A stretch of 64,000 nucleotides of DNA from Flavobacterium sp. (GTDB taxonomy: Bacteria > Bacteroidota > Bacteroidia > Flavobacteriales > Flavobacteriaceae). Under the pieces are notes generated by a model, which did no database searches, had not been told where the DNA came from, and saw nothing but the letters and a program-made list of their open reading frames with translations. Position numbers and translations under genes: made by a program. How positions within the stretch are numbered: position 1 is the stretch's first letter; every line of letters begins with the position of its first letter. This document shows, piece by piece, positions 16,012 through 24,772 of the stretch. The stretch covers positions 1 to 64,000 of the forward strand of contig NZ_SEBR01000018.1 in assembly GCF_004295795.1 (NCBI RefSeq), read 5' to 3'.

Positions 16012-16620
16012 TCATTCTATGTTCCCAATTTTGGGAATGACTTGCAAGATGATGCGTTGGTTTTTCCTGTCCTGTTTTTTAGGGTAACGCCCAACGCCCG
16101 CTGTTCCCGATCCAGAAACCTGTATTTCGCAAACTGCGGGATTTAGGTGGATTCCACGTTTGTCCCATAACTTTTTGACCGCAAGCGCCCGGAGATAACT
16201 GAGTTGGTCATTTTGTTTGTAAGCGTCGTTGGATGCCATTCCTTCTATCAGGACGAGGTAGCGGATATCTTGTCCGTTGTACTTTTTGCCCAGATTGTCG
16301 ATCAGTTTTTTGATGGCTTTTCCTACTTCGGTCAAATAGACCTCATCTTCGGCTTTCTTGAAATTGTCGGTATTAATGAAGAACTCGACGTCACTTTTGA
16401 GCGAGAAGCGCTTGTAAATCGAGTCGTATGCAAAATATTTTTCGGGCAACTCTTTTACGGCTGTCTGTATTTCCCTGATTTTGGTCAGTTGTGCTTCTGT
16501 GGCTTGTTGCTGCCTTTTCATCATGGCGATGACCAATACGAACAGCACCAACATGATAAAGAAAAGGCTAGTCATGAGATCTGCGTAACTTGCCCAGAAG
16601 TAGTTGTTTTTCTTTGACAT
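16012..16620 (-). CDS. MotB/ZorB-like stator subunit with OmpA domain
   Basis: A 202-aa inner-membrane protein, last gene of the nine-gene operon. A single TM helix (about 13-35) starts with the MotB-type plug motif FWASYADLMTSLFF; Asp14 corresponds to the ion-carrying aspartate of MotB, ExbD and ZorB. After a short helical linker comes an OmpA/MotB peptidoglycan-binding domain: LVLIEGMAS (in place of EGHTD), QLSYLRALAVKKLW, then GSGTAG and DRKNQRIILQV. With the upstream ExbB/MotA-like subunit it should form an ion-driven motor anchored to peptidoglycan. The ATG at 16620 overlaps the upstream stop as TGATG, a coupling overlap; an extra TTG codon before it was ignored. ZorB of the Zorya defence system has the same plan. 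Confidence 0.85.
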   Translation of the reverse strand: MSKKNNYFWASYADLMTSLFFIMLVLFVLVIAMMKRQQQATEAQLTKIREIQTAVKELPEKYFAYDSIYKRFSLKSDVEFFINTDNFKKAEDEVYLTEVGKAIKKLIDNLGKKYNGQDIRYLVLIEGMASNDAYKQNDQLSYLRALAVKKLWDKRGIHLNPAVCEIQVSGSGTAGVGRYPKKQDRKNQRIILQVIPKIGNIE

Positions 16621-17906
16621 CAAAAAATGATTTTATAGAGCATCCAAAAGCAAAACCCTACACCGGCAATCGCTCCGGAACCTACAAATGCGTAGGCCGC
16701 ATATTTGACAGGCAACGGAATCTGGAGATCAGGCTTACCATTGCTTTTTACGGCTTCCGCAAGGTTTTCCACAAGGATGTTGAGTTGATCCAAACGTTCG
16801 CTTTGCGCCTTTGCTCCTGTTTCAACACTGCTTTTGAGTTCCCCGATTTTTTTGAGTTCGTTCAGGTTGCCCCGATCTTCCTTGAGTAATTTTTCAAGCA
16901 GGTCTTCTTCCTTGATCGTGATGTCTTTTATAGCTTTGATTTGCGCTTCGATATGCCTCTTGAGCTCTTCGAAACTCTTGGTCAGCGCATTGTCTACGTC
17001 TATTACGGCTTCGGTCACGATTTGCTTTCGGCTGCTGACTTCCCTGAGTTCCGACTTCAAAACGGCAATGAGTTCAGTATTGACCGAGATGTTAGATCCT
17101 ATGCTGCTCGCGATTTGTTCGATGGCATAAGTTCGATCCAACTGCCCGTTGATATTGTGGTTGAGTTTTTGGGCATTGTCGACAAAAGAGTTCAGCTGCG
17201 TGAGGAATATGTTGAATTTTTCGAATTCCTTTGTGCTGGTGCGCAACTCCTGAAGCACGTTGATGTTCAGTTTGGCCAGTTGGGCGACGTCGACTTCCTT
17301 GAGCTCATTCATCAGGTTTACCTGACTGTCAAACGAGTTCAGGATTCTGGTCATCAGTCCGTTGAAACTCGAAATATTGGTCGAAAACGTATCGTTGAAG
17401 TGCAAAAGATTGGCTTGGAGCGAATAAATGCTTGACGATATATTTTGGGACAGCACCGGCAATAGCTGTGTTTGTATCCACGTAAAGTAATCGTTTTTCC
17501 GACTTTCGGCCTCCAATTTTGCTCCCTTGTACGTCCAACCCGAAAGAATCACCGTAAAGAGAAGTCCTACAAAGCTGGCAATCATAGCGACCTTTACGCC
17601 TCCTATCAACATGTCGATGGCGTTTTCGAAATTGGCATCGCTGATACTTGGCATGGAGAACAATCCAATGACGATTCCAATCATCGTGCCCATCAATCCC
17701 AGATAAAGCGGAATCGGGATCAAGGCGTTGATTTCCTCGTCCACGGCATCCGTATTGCGTTCCACGACGTCTTTGATAAGGTTGAAATCGCTCACCGCGC
17801 CCTTGTTTCGCAAAAGATAGGTATTGACCGACGAAAGTATCTTGTCAAGCACTTCATTGGAATGACCGGATTTTACCAGCGTGACCTCTATATATTTTCT
17901 TTCCAT
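16620..17906 (-). CDS. ExbB/MotA/ZorA-like channel subunit with long tail
   Basis: 428 aa. The channel core has LGLMGTMIGIVIGLF (TM, about 62-84), the counterpart of LGLLGTVxGM in ExbB/TolQ, and a second helix at about 103-124 (GGVKVAMIASFVGLLFTVIL). From about 140 to 395 there is a long helical, coiled-coil-like tail, then a final hydrophobic helix at about 402-427. Long cytoplasmic tails are the hallmark of ZorA; a C-terminal membrane helix after the tail is unusual. The first TM helices of MotA are absent. The ATG at 17906 lies four bases after the upstream stop and was preferred to the longer frame (to 18077), which would overlap the upstream gene by 170 bases. Acts with the MotB-like protein downstream. 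Confidence 0.8.
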   Translation of the reverse strand: MERKYIEVTLVKSGHSNEVLDKILSSVNTYLLRNKGAVSDFNLIKDVVERNTDAVDEEINALIPIPLYLGLMGTMIGIVIGLFSMPSISDANFENAIDMLIGGVKVAMIASFVGLLFTVILSGWTYKGAKLEAESRKNDYFTWIQTQLLPVLSQNISSSIYSLQANLLHFNDTFSTNISSFNGLMTRILNSFDSQVNLMNELKEVDVAQLAKLNINVLQELRTSTKEFEKFNIFLTQLNSFVDNAQKLNHNINGQLDRTYAIEQIASSIGSNISVNTELIAVLKSELREVSSRKQIVTEAVIDVDNALTKSFEELKRHIEAQIKAIKDITIKEEDLLEKLLKEDRGNLNELKKIGELKSSVETGAKAQSERLDQLNILVENLAEAVKSNGKPDLQIPLPVKYAAYAFVGSGAIAGVGFCFWMLYKIIF

Positions 17907-17910
17907 AGTT

Positions 17911-18333
17911 TCAGATTTTCGTCCATCCCAAAGTTTCATATTCGGTAAGTTCTTCTCGCGTAATTTTTCGTTCCTCGTTTTTTTTCGCAATCCATATAAA
18001 CGGAAGATCTTCGCTGTCATCGTCAAAGAATGCAGTGTCTTGCGCCTCGTGATAATCGTCGACGAAATCTTCGTCATTGTCAGATTCCTGTTCGATCGCT
18101 ATAACTTCCTGGAATGAAACAGGATTTCCGAACTTGTTCAGATTGTTGAGGATGAAATCTACACTGACGTCCTTTATCTGGTCTTCGGGAATGTAAACTT
18201 TCACGGTTTCGAACGCATCGCCAAACGGAAATATTTCCTTGAAAAGCGCAATTTTTTTGACGGCCGTGTAAAGCACCGAGAGCTGGACGGCAACTATTAC
18301 CAATATCACAAAAGCGATTAAAAATGTGTGCAT
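17911..18333 (-). CDS. Single-pass membrane protein of unknown function
   Basis: 140 aa: an N-terminal TM helix (about 4-26, FLIAFVILVIVAVQLSVLY) and a soluble part that becomes strongly acidic (EQESDNDEDFVDDYHE region) before a basic/acidic C-terminal segment. No family recognised. It lies in the operon with one base between it and the gene upstream and four to the gene downstream. With the N terminus outside, the soluble part would be cytoplasmic and could contact the motor tail or one of the NTPases; this is inference. Confidence 0.75.
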   Translation of the reverse strand: MHTFLIAFVILVIVAVQLSVLYTAVKKIALFKEIFPFGDAFETVKVYIPEDQIKDVSVDFILNNLNKFGNPVSFQEVIAIEQESDNDEDFVDDYHEAQDTAFFDDDSEDLPFIWIAKKNEERKITREELTEYETLGWTKI

Positions 18334-18334
18334 G

Positions 18335-19483
18335 TTATTCGTATTTGATTTGGGCTTTGGTAATGACTATCCATTTGTCGTTCCTTTTTTCGGCCGATCC
18401 TGCAAGAACCGTCGTGATTCGTTTGGCATTTTGGTTCAGTGCGTTTTGAGGCTCGCAAACGGGATCGATGTAAATGTGTGGCGAATTGACGCTATCCCTG
18501 ATTCCGGTATCGTCTGACTGAAACACGAAACTGGCTTTTTCCTCGCCTGTGAGCGTGAATTTGTATAGCGATTGTGTGGCCCGGAATTGATCTGATTTGG
18601 CACTTACGTCGAAACTTTTTTCACCGCTGGGCGTGGCCATAAAAAAAACGGTTTCTGCGGGTTTCGGCGGCAATTTGAAATCTACCTCAACAGGTCTTTC
18701 TTCCTGTTTTACCGGTTGTGCAACCGAAACGGACGGTTTTAGATCGCGTAACTGGTTTTTGAGAGCGCTGATTTCCTGTTCGAGTCTGTCGAATTTCGAG
18801 TTGTCGGCTCTTGGATTGTCGCCGGAACTTGACGGCTGGACGACGAGCGCTTTTTGATCCGACTGTTTTTTTTGCTTGCCGTGGACTTTCGTTACTTTGC
18901 TGTTCAAAAAATAAAGCAATACGAAAATTACAAGTAGTAAGAACGACAGTATCAGTTCAAAAAAATGGGCACCAAAAAAATCGGGCTGCGTATCGGGAAG
19001 TTCCATATTGGTTGTTTTTTTCGGTTCTTGGATTTCTTTTTGCGATTCGACAGATGAATCTTTTGGATGCACTTGCTCTTTCGCTTCCGGAGGCGATTCG
19101 TAAAAGTGAGCTTCAATTTTTTCTCTTATCACATCCAGTCTTCCGTCCTTTCTCCGTTTTTCTGCAAAATCATAGATCTTCGCATATTTGGCCTTGATTG
19201 AAAATATGGTTCCCGATAAAAAGTCGATTGCATCTTTTCCACGCTTCGGATTTTCCTTTTTCAATTTTTGGAATTCGTCGAACAATGCCAGCGTTTGAGA
19301 AAATTCACTTAAATCTTTCCGATCGAATGTGCCGGAATCGCAGTCCTTTTGTTTTTCTTTCGGCAAAGCGTCGTTTACACAAAGGCAGGCCACATAATCG
19401 ACATCGTCACTGAATGCGCCGCTTTGCGAATAAACCATCGGAAAAACCAAAAGAAGAGCACCTAAAAAAAGCCAGGCCTTCAT
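18335..19483 (-). CDS. Signal-peptide, single-TM protein of unknown function
   Basis: 382 aa. A cleavable signal peptide (cut near YSQ, residue 20) and a periplasmic segment of about 150 residues with three Cys (CLC and DCD), then a TM helix at about 173-193 and a cytoplasmic part. The cytoplasmic part has a short heptad-like helix (FDRLEQEISALKNQLRDLK) and a C-terminal domain of about 130 residues. So it spans the inner membrane once, linking periplasm and cytoplasm. No family recognised. Its ATG overlaps the stop of the giant actin-like gene by four bases (ATGA), indicating coupled translation. Confidence 0.75.
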   Translation of the reverse strand: MKAWLFLGALLLVFPMVYSQSGAFSDDVDYVACLCVNDALPKEKQKDCDSGTFDRKDLSEFSQTLALFDEFQKLKKENPKRGKDAIDFLSGTIFSIKAKYAKIYDFAEKRRKDGRLDVIREKIEAHFYESPPEAKEQVHPKDSSVESQKEIQEPKKTTNMELPDTQPDFFGAHFFELILSFLLLVIFVLLYFLNSKVTKVHGKQKKQSDQKALVVQPSSSGDNPRADNSKFDRLEQEISALKNQLRDLKPSVSVAQPVKQEERPVEVDFKLPPKPAETVFFMATPSGEKSFDVSAKSDQFRATQSLYKFTLTGEEKASFVFQSDDTGIRDSVNSPHIYIDPVCEPQNALNQNAKRITTVLAGSAEKRNDKWIVITKAQIKYE

Positions 19484-22400
19484 ATTTCCTGTGTGTTTAG
19501 TTCCGACTGGATTTTGTAGGCCAAATGGTTCAGCCCGCCAACCAGTGGATAGAAGAACAGCGTTTCTTCAAGATTTACGTCGAGATCGTTGTCGAGATCT
19601 TTTTGCTTGTCCTCGATTCCGGCCTTGAGGTCGTCCAGCGCATTTTCTGTCAAATAAGCTTTATACGTCTGCAAGTGAACAGGATTGATCCCGAAATTGT
19701 CTTTGAAACTGTACGATTTGTTCAATGAGAAAAACCAGTCGAGAAATGCCGTGTACTCCGTTTGTACGCTCGTTTCCATTTCCCTGTCGATATCGCGATA
19801 AGTGACCGCTTTTTCGGGAATGACGATTTCCTGAGTTGTCCCCAAAAGCACTGCTTTTATCGCATCGACATTTATCGATTGTCCTTGTGGGATATTCAAG
19901 GCGCCCTTACAGCTGATTTCCTTCGGATTCTCATCTTGGATCAGTTCGATTCTGGACATCTCGTCAGTATTGAAAATCTGCCTGAAAACGATTTGCGTGA
20001 GTTCTGTGAGTGCGCTCAGACGATCGCTTCCGTCGGCGACATTTATGATTTTCGAACCTGTTCCGCTAAACGTGATATACCTTGGCATGCTTACCGATCG
20101 CGCCTTGATCATCTTCGCCACGTGGTAAATGATCGCAGTGTAGAAAAGCAGGAAAACGATCTTGAAATCACTGTTGAGCATCAACTTTTTACTGAACGAA
20201 ATCGGGATATTGTTGTCCTTTATTTTCTTGTTTTTTTCTATCGAAAAGAAAAAGGCCACGATGTCTTCTGACTTGCCGTTTTCTTTTATCTCGTCCAAAA
20301 TTTTTATCAGATCGTGTTGTTTGTTCGTTTCCAGTAAAAACCGGATTCGGTCGACATACTTTTGGATAAAGCCATTGATTACACTCGATCGCCCGAATGC
20401 GTCACCAAAAATGGCGTTGGCCGCGAATCGGAAAGACGTCAATATTTCAGGACGATTGTTCGTGTATACGACGACGTCTGTGGTTCCTCCGCCAATGTCA
20501 ATCGAAACCACCGAACTCGAAAGCGCATTTACGCCAAGTTGGGAATTGAAATAGTAGAACGGCGCAATCGACTCCGAAAGTTTGTCCGGCGCTTGGGTTG
20601 TGTTTATGAACTTCGCGAAAAGCCGGTTCCAAGTACTTTCGAGCATGTTGATCCTGTGTTTTGTCATACTTGAGGGATACAGCCATATCAACCTTACTTT
20701 TGTCAGGTCGCCTCCGTTCAATATCACCTTGTTGCGTATCAGGAACAGCAGATTTTCGAAATAGGCTTCAATTATCTTGATTTCATTGGGCTTGTTGGTG
20801 TAATCGGCCCATTTTAGATTGGTACGCGTCTTGGAGTTTGTCGGGATTGGATATTTTTCATACACAAAAGGAATGTTCAGATCGGCCAAAGCGTAAGTCT
20901 GGTGATTCATATCCAGTTTCTCATTTGACAATATCGCGGTTCGCAACGGAAACTGAAATTCGCTTTTGGCATTGACCATTTCCGGGATCAATTCCTGCGG
21001 AATCAGCTCAAGCAATCTATTGGCGCGAACGATACCGATCGATTTCAGCGTTTCAGGGTTCTTGATATCGTGTAAAGTCGCAATCTGGATGTCGTCTTCA
21101 GATATCTCGAAAGGTTTTGCCGTGCCTTTGTCTTTTCTGTACTCGATGTGCGTATTGGTCGTGCCGAAATCTACTGCGAAGGTAAATTGTGCAGTTCCGC
21201 TTGGCTGCATTTGAAATTTCGGAACTACAATTCCTTGTCCCCAATTGTTTTTTACCGTCACGTAGTCGAAACTGTCCTCAAGCACGTAATAATCTGACGA
21301 GATATAGTCGTTCTCTTTGTTGTTTCGCGATTTCACGGCTTTTTCAGTGACGGGGCTGTTCGCTTGGTTTTTGTAGAATCCGAGCGTAAAACGACTGTGC
21401 TTGGTGTGCTCCTGAATGTCGCGATCCACGAATGCGACGCGGTATTGGTTTTGTTGGTCTTCGGCCAATTTCAGAAACGGATAAACCGTGAGCCCAAACT
21501 GGTTTTCGATAATCGCACCGCGGTTTCTGGAAATTTCAGGTTCGGCAATCTGGTATTCGTTTGTCGACGGATAGTACATGCGCTCATAAGTGATGTAACC
21601 GCCGCTTTGGATCGGAATGCGAAGCGTCGCGCTGATTCCGCCAGATGTCATCTGTCTTAGTTCGAATACTTTTTTTCCATCCGAAGTCACGCCCTGAAGA
21701 TCCTTAACGTCGAAATAATCGAAATACGCCGTCTTGATCGGCAACAGAAATCCTTTGGTGATTTCTCCCGATCCAACCGTCAGGTTCCCATCGAAGAATT
21801 TGCTGCTTTGTATCGGATAAACCGTCCGGATGATGTATGGCTCGAGGAAATCGCTTATCGTGAGATACGGATACTTGGTGCCGTCGAAAGGAAGCGTGCG
21901 TTCCTTGATCGGGCGATTGTCGGCATAGTCCGCTTTGTTGTTGCGGTTCCAGAAATCCGAAGTGTATTTTGTCTTTTCGGAAAAGTCATCCACCGGAAGC
22001 ACCAAAGGCAAGTCTTTCCCGTCATATTTGCCCGAAGCGATCGCGAAACCGCTTTCCACCGATCCGCCTTCGGTCTTCTTTCGAAGCGGAAATCCCAAAA
22101 CCTCGACGATGCTGCCGTCTCCGCCAGCCGAAAGCCGTTCGAATTCGAGGTCGAAATCATTTTTGGTGTAGTTTTTCAGGATTTCTTTTTCCTCATTCCG
22201 CAACTGCACGAAATTCAGGTCGATATAAGCATCGACAGCTTTGAAAACAGAGCTGAATCTTGGAAAAAATTTCTTGAGTCCGTAAATGAATTTGATATAA
22301 TTGAACTCGCGCTTGTGCAACGGTTGATAACTTTTGTCGAAAACGCGGTCGTTGCCGAAAAGGATGTCGACATAGCTTAAATCGTTGGCCGAAGTAAAAA

Positions 22401-22911
22401 AAAGGCTCGCCGGCGAAGTGCCTCCCAAAATATTCATAGGATTCGGTCCGCCTTTGTAATTGAGCAGGAAAAGCCTTTCCGTGCCGTCAAAATTGTAGGC
22501 CGAAGCGTCCTGGCGCAAGTAAAGTTTGAGCGTTTCTCCCAAAAGCCTGTGTTTTGGATTTGCCGATTCGAGCAATGCATCGAGATCTTTGGTTTTGTCC
22601 CAGATCAGAATGTCGACCTTGTCGCGATGTTTGTCGATGTTGAACAAGATCTGCCCAACGTCCAAACAGTCGGAAACCATTTTATGAAATATCGTCGAGC
22701 CTTCAATCTGGCCGCTGTTGACCAAATTTTCGAAAGCGCTCTTGACCAGATCTATTCTTGCGAACGGACTTGGAATCGAGGTGATCTCGCGCCTGGCCGT
22801 CGCTCCTGCCGGATCCTGGATCGCTTCGATCGCCCTGGTTCCATAAGCCGTGGAAGTCTGCCAATCTTCGATACTGTCATTTCCCTGATGAAATCGGAAT
22901 ACTTTTGCCAT
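19480..22911 (-). CDS. Giant actin/Hsp70-fold ATPase
   Basis: 1143 aa. The C-terminal half shows the ASKHA signature motifs: PHOSPHATE1 FAVDFGTTNTHIEY (about 578-591), PHOSPHATE2 VSIDIGGGTTDVVVY (about 802-816) and ADENOSINE ITFSGTGSKII (about 946-956). The first 575 residues carry no motif I recognise and the last ~190 are helical. There are no clear TM segments or signal peptide, so it is cytoplasmic. The size and the late position of the ATPase domain recall SrfB-type proteins, but homology cannot be judged by eye. Starts seven bases after the tubulin-like gene and overlaps the next gene by four bases. A role as a filament, clamp or regulatory ATPase is inferred. Confidence 0.8.
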   Translation of the reverse strand: MAKVFRFHQGNDSIEDWQTSTAYGTRAIEAIQDPAGATARREITSIPSPFARIDLVKSAFENLVNSGQIEGSTIFHKMVSDCLDVGQILFNIDKHRDKVDILIWDKTKDLDALLESANPKHRLLGETLKLYLRQDASAYNFDGTERLFLLNYKGGPNPMNILGGTSPASLFFTSANDLSYVDILFGNDRVFDKSYQPLHKREFNYIKFIYGLKKFFPRFSSVFKAVDAYIDLNFVQLRNEEKEILKNYTKNDFDLEFERLSAGGDGSIVEVLGFPLRKKTEGGSVESGFAIASGKYDGKDLPLVLPVDDFSEKTKYTSDFWNRNNKADYADNRPIKERTLPFDGTKYPYLTISDFLEPYIIRTVYPIQSSKFFDGNLTVGSGEITKGFLLPIKTAYFDYFDVKDLQGVTSDGKKVFELRQMTSGGISATLRIPIQSGGYITYERMYYPSTNEYQIAEPEISRNRGAIIENQFGLTVYPFLKLAEDQQNQYRVAFVDRDIQEHTKHSRFTLGFYKNQANSPVTEKAVKSRNNKENDYISSDYYVLEDSFDYVTVKNNWGQGIVVPKFQMQPSGTAQFTFAVDFGTTNTHIEYRKDKGTAKPFEISEDDIQIATLHDIKNPETLKSIGIVRANRLLELIPQELIPEMVNAKSEFQFPLRTAILSNEKLDMNHQTYALADLNIPFVYEKYPIPTNSKTRTNLKWADYTNKPNEIKIIEAYFENLLFLIRNKVILNGGDLTKVRLIWLYPSSMTKHRINMLESTWNRLFAKFINTTQAPDKLSESIAPFYYFNSQLGVNALSSSVVSIDIGGGTTDVVVYTNNRPEILTSFRFAANAIFGDAFGRSSVINGFIQKYVDRIRFLLETNKQHDLIKILDEIKENGKSEDIVAFFFSIEKNKKIKDNNIPISFSKKLMLNSDFKIVFLLFYTAIIYHVAKMIKARSVSMPRYITFSGTGSKIINVADGSDRLSALTELTQIVFRQIFNTDEMSRIELIQDENPKEISCKGALNIPQGQSINVDAIKAVLLGTTQEIVIPEKAVTYRDIDREMETSVQTEYTAFLDWFFSLNKSYSFKDNFGINPVHLQTYKAYLTENALDDLKAGIEDKQKDLDNDLDVNLEETLFFYPLVGGLNHLAYKIQSELNTQEI

Positions 22912-22917
22912 GATGGA

Positions 22918-24351
22918 TCAGAAATTATATTTGTCGGTTACCAGTTTTTGTGTCGTGTCGTGAAATAAATCCATAAATCGTTGTGCTATTGACGCGGTGT
23001 TCGGGTTGCCTTGCTGTGCTTTCGAAAGCAGATAATCGTATCGATTGTAGTTTTTCTGCTCCAAAAAGCCCGATTTGGGTTTCACGCCTTTTACCATCTC
23101 GAACAGGTTCGAATCGTCGGCAAGCAAGTTGAACGGGCTGAAACTTCTTGTGTTGTGTGCCATTTCGTGTAACCATTCGGTGAAGAATTGGTTGAAATTC
23201 CTGAGATGACTGCTGTAAAAAGGTTGGCTCATGAATGTTGACATACCCAATTCCTTCGTCCAGTTTTGATCGGCATTGGAGGCTATCCTATTGTTGAGAT
23301 AAAGCGTGAACAATTGGTATTGCGTGAGATTTTTCCGGAGCGTGGTCTGAGTCGAGAAGCCGAGATTCGCAAAAATCAACGATTGGCTGTTTTCCTTGAT
23401 GCCGAATTCCTTGTAAACGGGATTATCGGCTTTTCCTTCAACGTTGACAAGCTCTTTGGAAGGCATTTTCGCGAAATCAACAATAGACAATGCCGCAACG
23501 ATCTCGAGAAAATGGGCATCGTTCTTTTGGGAAACCGATCCTTCGTGGTTGGGATAATCTTTTGTGATGTTGTCGCCCAAATAATAAAGGGCATTGAGCG
23601 ATTTGTTTCCGCTTACGCTTTGCTCGTAATAGGACAACGCTGCCTTTGTCTTGGAGATGAAAGAAGATTTGTCGATTTTGCTTTCCTCGCTTGGAGAAAC
23701 TCCAAAGTACGGAAGCATCGTAATCGCGCCCACCGGAGCATCCTGTAAATAACGCCAGGTGGAAATCCCGTGGTCGGCATCCCGTATGTTTTTGAGCAAC
23801 AATGGGAATCCGGCCGCGCCCGTTCCTCCAAAAATGGAACTGATGATAAAGATTCTGTCGTCCTGGCAAAACGAGGACGCGAAATCCTTGAAATCCTGAG
23901 ATTGCTTGAATTGGTTCAGCACGACGCTGCCAATGTTCGGATTGCCCTTGAATCCCACTTCCATATCGGCATTCAAATTATCTTCTGAAAACAACAGACT
24001 GATCAAGGCTTTATTGGCGTCATCCAGACTGCTGTATTCAATGTAATCCTTGAAGCGATCATTTTTCACGTCGCTTAGGTGTAACCTGAAGTTTTGCGTG
24101 ACATTTGATATCCGCGTGCCGAAAAACTTGTTGCTGTTCGTATCGTCAAAACTCAAGGCATTCCTGATATGTTGATAGTTTTTGAGGATGTCTATCGTTC
24201 GGGTCACGTCTCCGTTCGCCTCGTCGGGATCGATGATGATCGGGACGATTTCGAACCCGTTGGCCTCGACGCCTGTTGCCAGAAGCATCGCCAGCGATTT
24301 GATTACCCTTGAACCGGTTCCGCCGATCCCGAATACGTATAATTTTGCCAT
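22918..24351 (-). CDS. Tubulin/FtsZ-like GTPase
   Basis: 477 aa. The N terminus has the nucleotide-loop pattern of FtsZ/tubulin, YVFGIGGTGSRVI (5-17), followed after a beta strand by IIIDPDEAN (about 38-46), where FtsZ reads an acidic residue. The tubulin signature appears as SIFGGTGAAGF (172-182), matching GGTG(S/A)G. The rest is helical and longer than the FtsZ core, with no FtsZ-type C-terminal peptide. These features fit the bacterial tubulin-like families outside FtsZ, some of which have been proposed to remodel membranes. No TM segment. It lies between a 3-TM protein gene and the actin-like gene, with gaps of 11 and 6 bases. Confidence 0.8.
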   Translation of the reverse strand: MAKLYVFGIGGTGSRVIKSLAMLLATGVEANGFEIVPIIIDPDEANGDVTRTIDILKNYQHIRNALSFDDTNSNKFFGTRISNVTQNFRLHLSDVKNDRFKDYIEYSSLDDANKALISLLFSEDNLNADMEVGFKGNPNIGSVVLNQFKQSQDFKDFASSFCQDDRIFIISSIFGGTGAAGFPLLLKNIRDADHGISTWRYLQDAPVGAITMLPYFGVSPSEESKIDKSSFISKTKAALSYYEQSVSGNKSLNALYYLGDNITKDYPNHEGSVSQKNDAHFLEIVAALSIVDFAKMPSKELVNVEGKADNPVYKEFGIKENSQSLIFANLGFSTQTTLRKNLTQYQLFTLYLNNRIASNADQNWTKELGMSTFMSQPFYSSHLRNFNQFFTEWLHEMAHNTRSFSPFNLLADDSNLFEMVKGVKPKSGFLEQKNYNRYDYLLSKAQQGNPNTASIAQRFMDLFHDTTQKLVTDKYNF

Positions 24352-24362
24352 AAGTGCTTATT

Positions 24363-24764
24363 TTAGAATGGTGTCCGCGACGCTTTGACGCTTTTGAATT
24401 TGAGTGCGATCGAGAACAGGAAACAAAAAATCATGGTCCAAAAAACGTTCACCATCGAAAACGTAAAACAATCCAACAAGGTCACATTTGGTTCAAGAGC
24501 CGAAAAACTGAAAAAGTAGGCCACGAAAAAGTTTATTACGGCAATGATGAGAATCCAAAAGAACCAAGGTTTCTTCCTGTAAAAATTTCCGTAGTTCGAG
24601 AGAAAATAATAGTAGGCAAGTTCCGCTACCAACGAGGTGATGATCATTATGATTCCTATTGGTACATAAGCCTCCGCAGCATACATTTCCTCTGAGAAAC
24701 CCTGAATGTAAAACAGGTTCATAGGCGAAAAACCTTCGTATAACATTGCAAAAAAATCGTTCAT
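24363..24764 (-). CDS. Three-TM membrane protein
   Basis: 133 aa with TM helices at about 34-56 (VPIGIIMIITSLVAELAYYYF), 67-89 (FFWILIIAVINFFVAYFF) and 100-122. N-terminal 33 residues are amphipathic. No family recognised. Inside the operon, 8 bases after the vWA-like lipoprotein gene and 11 before the tubulin-like gene; probably a membrane anchor for a neighbouring subunit. Confidence 0.75.
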   Translation of the reverse strand: MNDFFAMLYEGFSPMNLFYIQGFSEEMYAAEAYVPIGIIMIITSLVAELAYYYFLSNYGNFYRKKPWFFWILIIAVINFFVAYFFSFSALEPNVTLLDCFTFSMVNVFWTMIFCFLFSIALKFKSVKASRTPF

Positions 24765-24772
24765 GATTGCTT

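Noticed and set aside
16012..17906. Canonical Zorya defence system
   Set aside because: ZorA/ZorB-like genes are present but there is no ZorC, ZorD or ZorE nuclease/helicase gene beside them; the neighbours are different.
16620..18077. Longer N terminus for the ExbB/MotA-like protein
   Set aside because: Would overlap the upstream gene by about 170 bases; the ATG at 17906 just after the upstream stop fits the operon.
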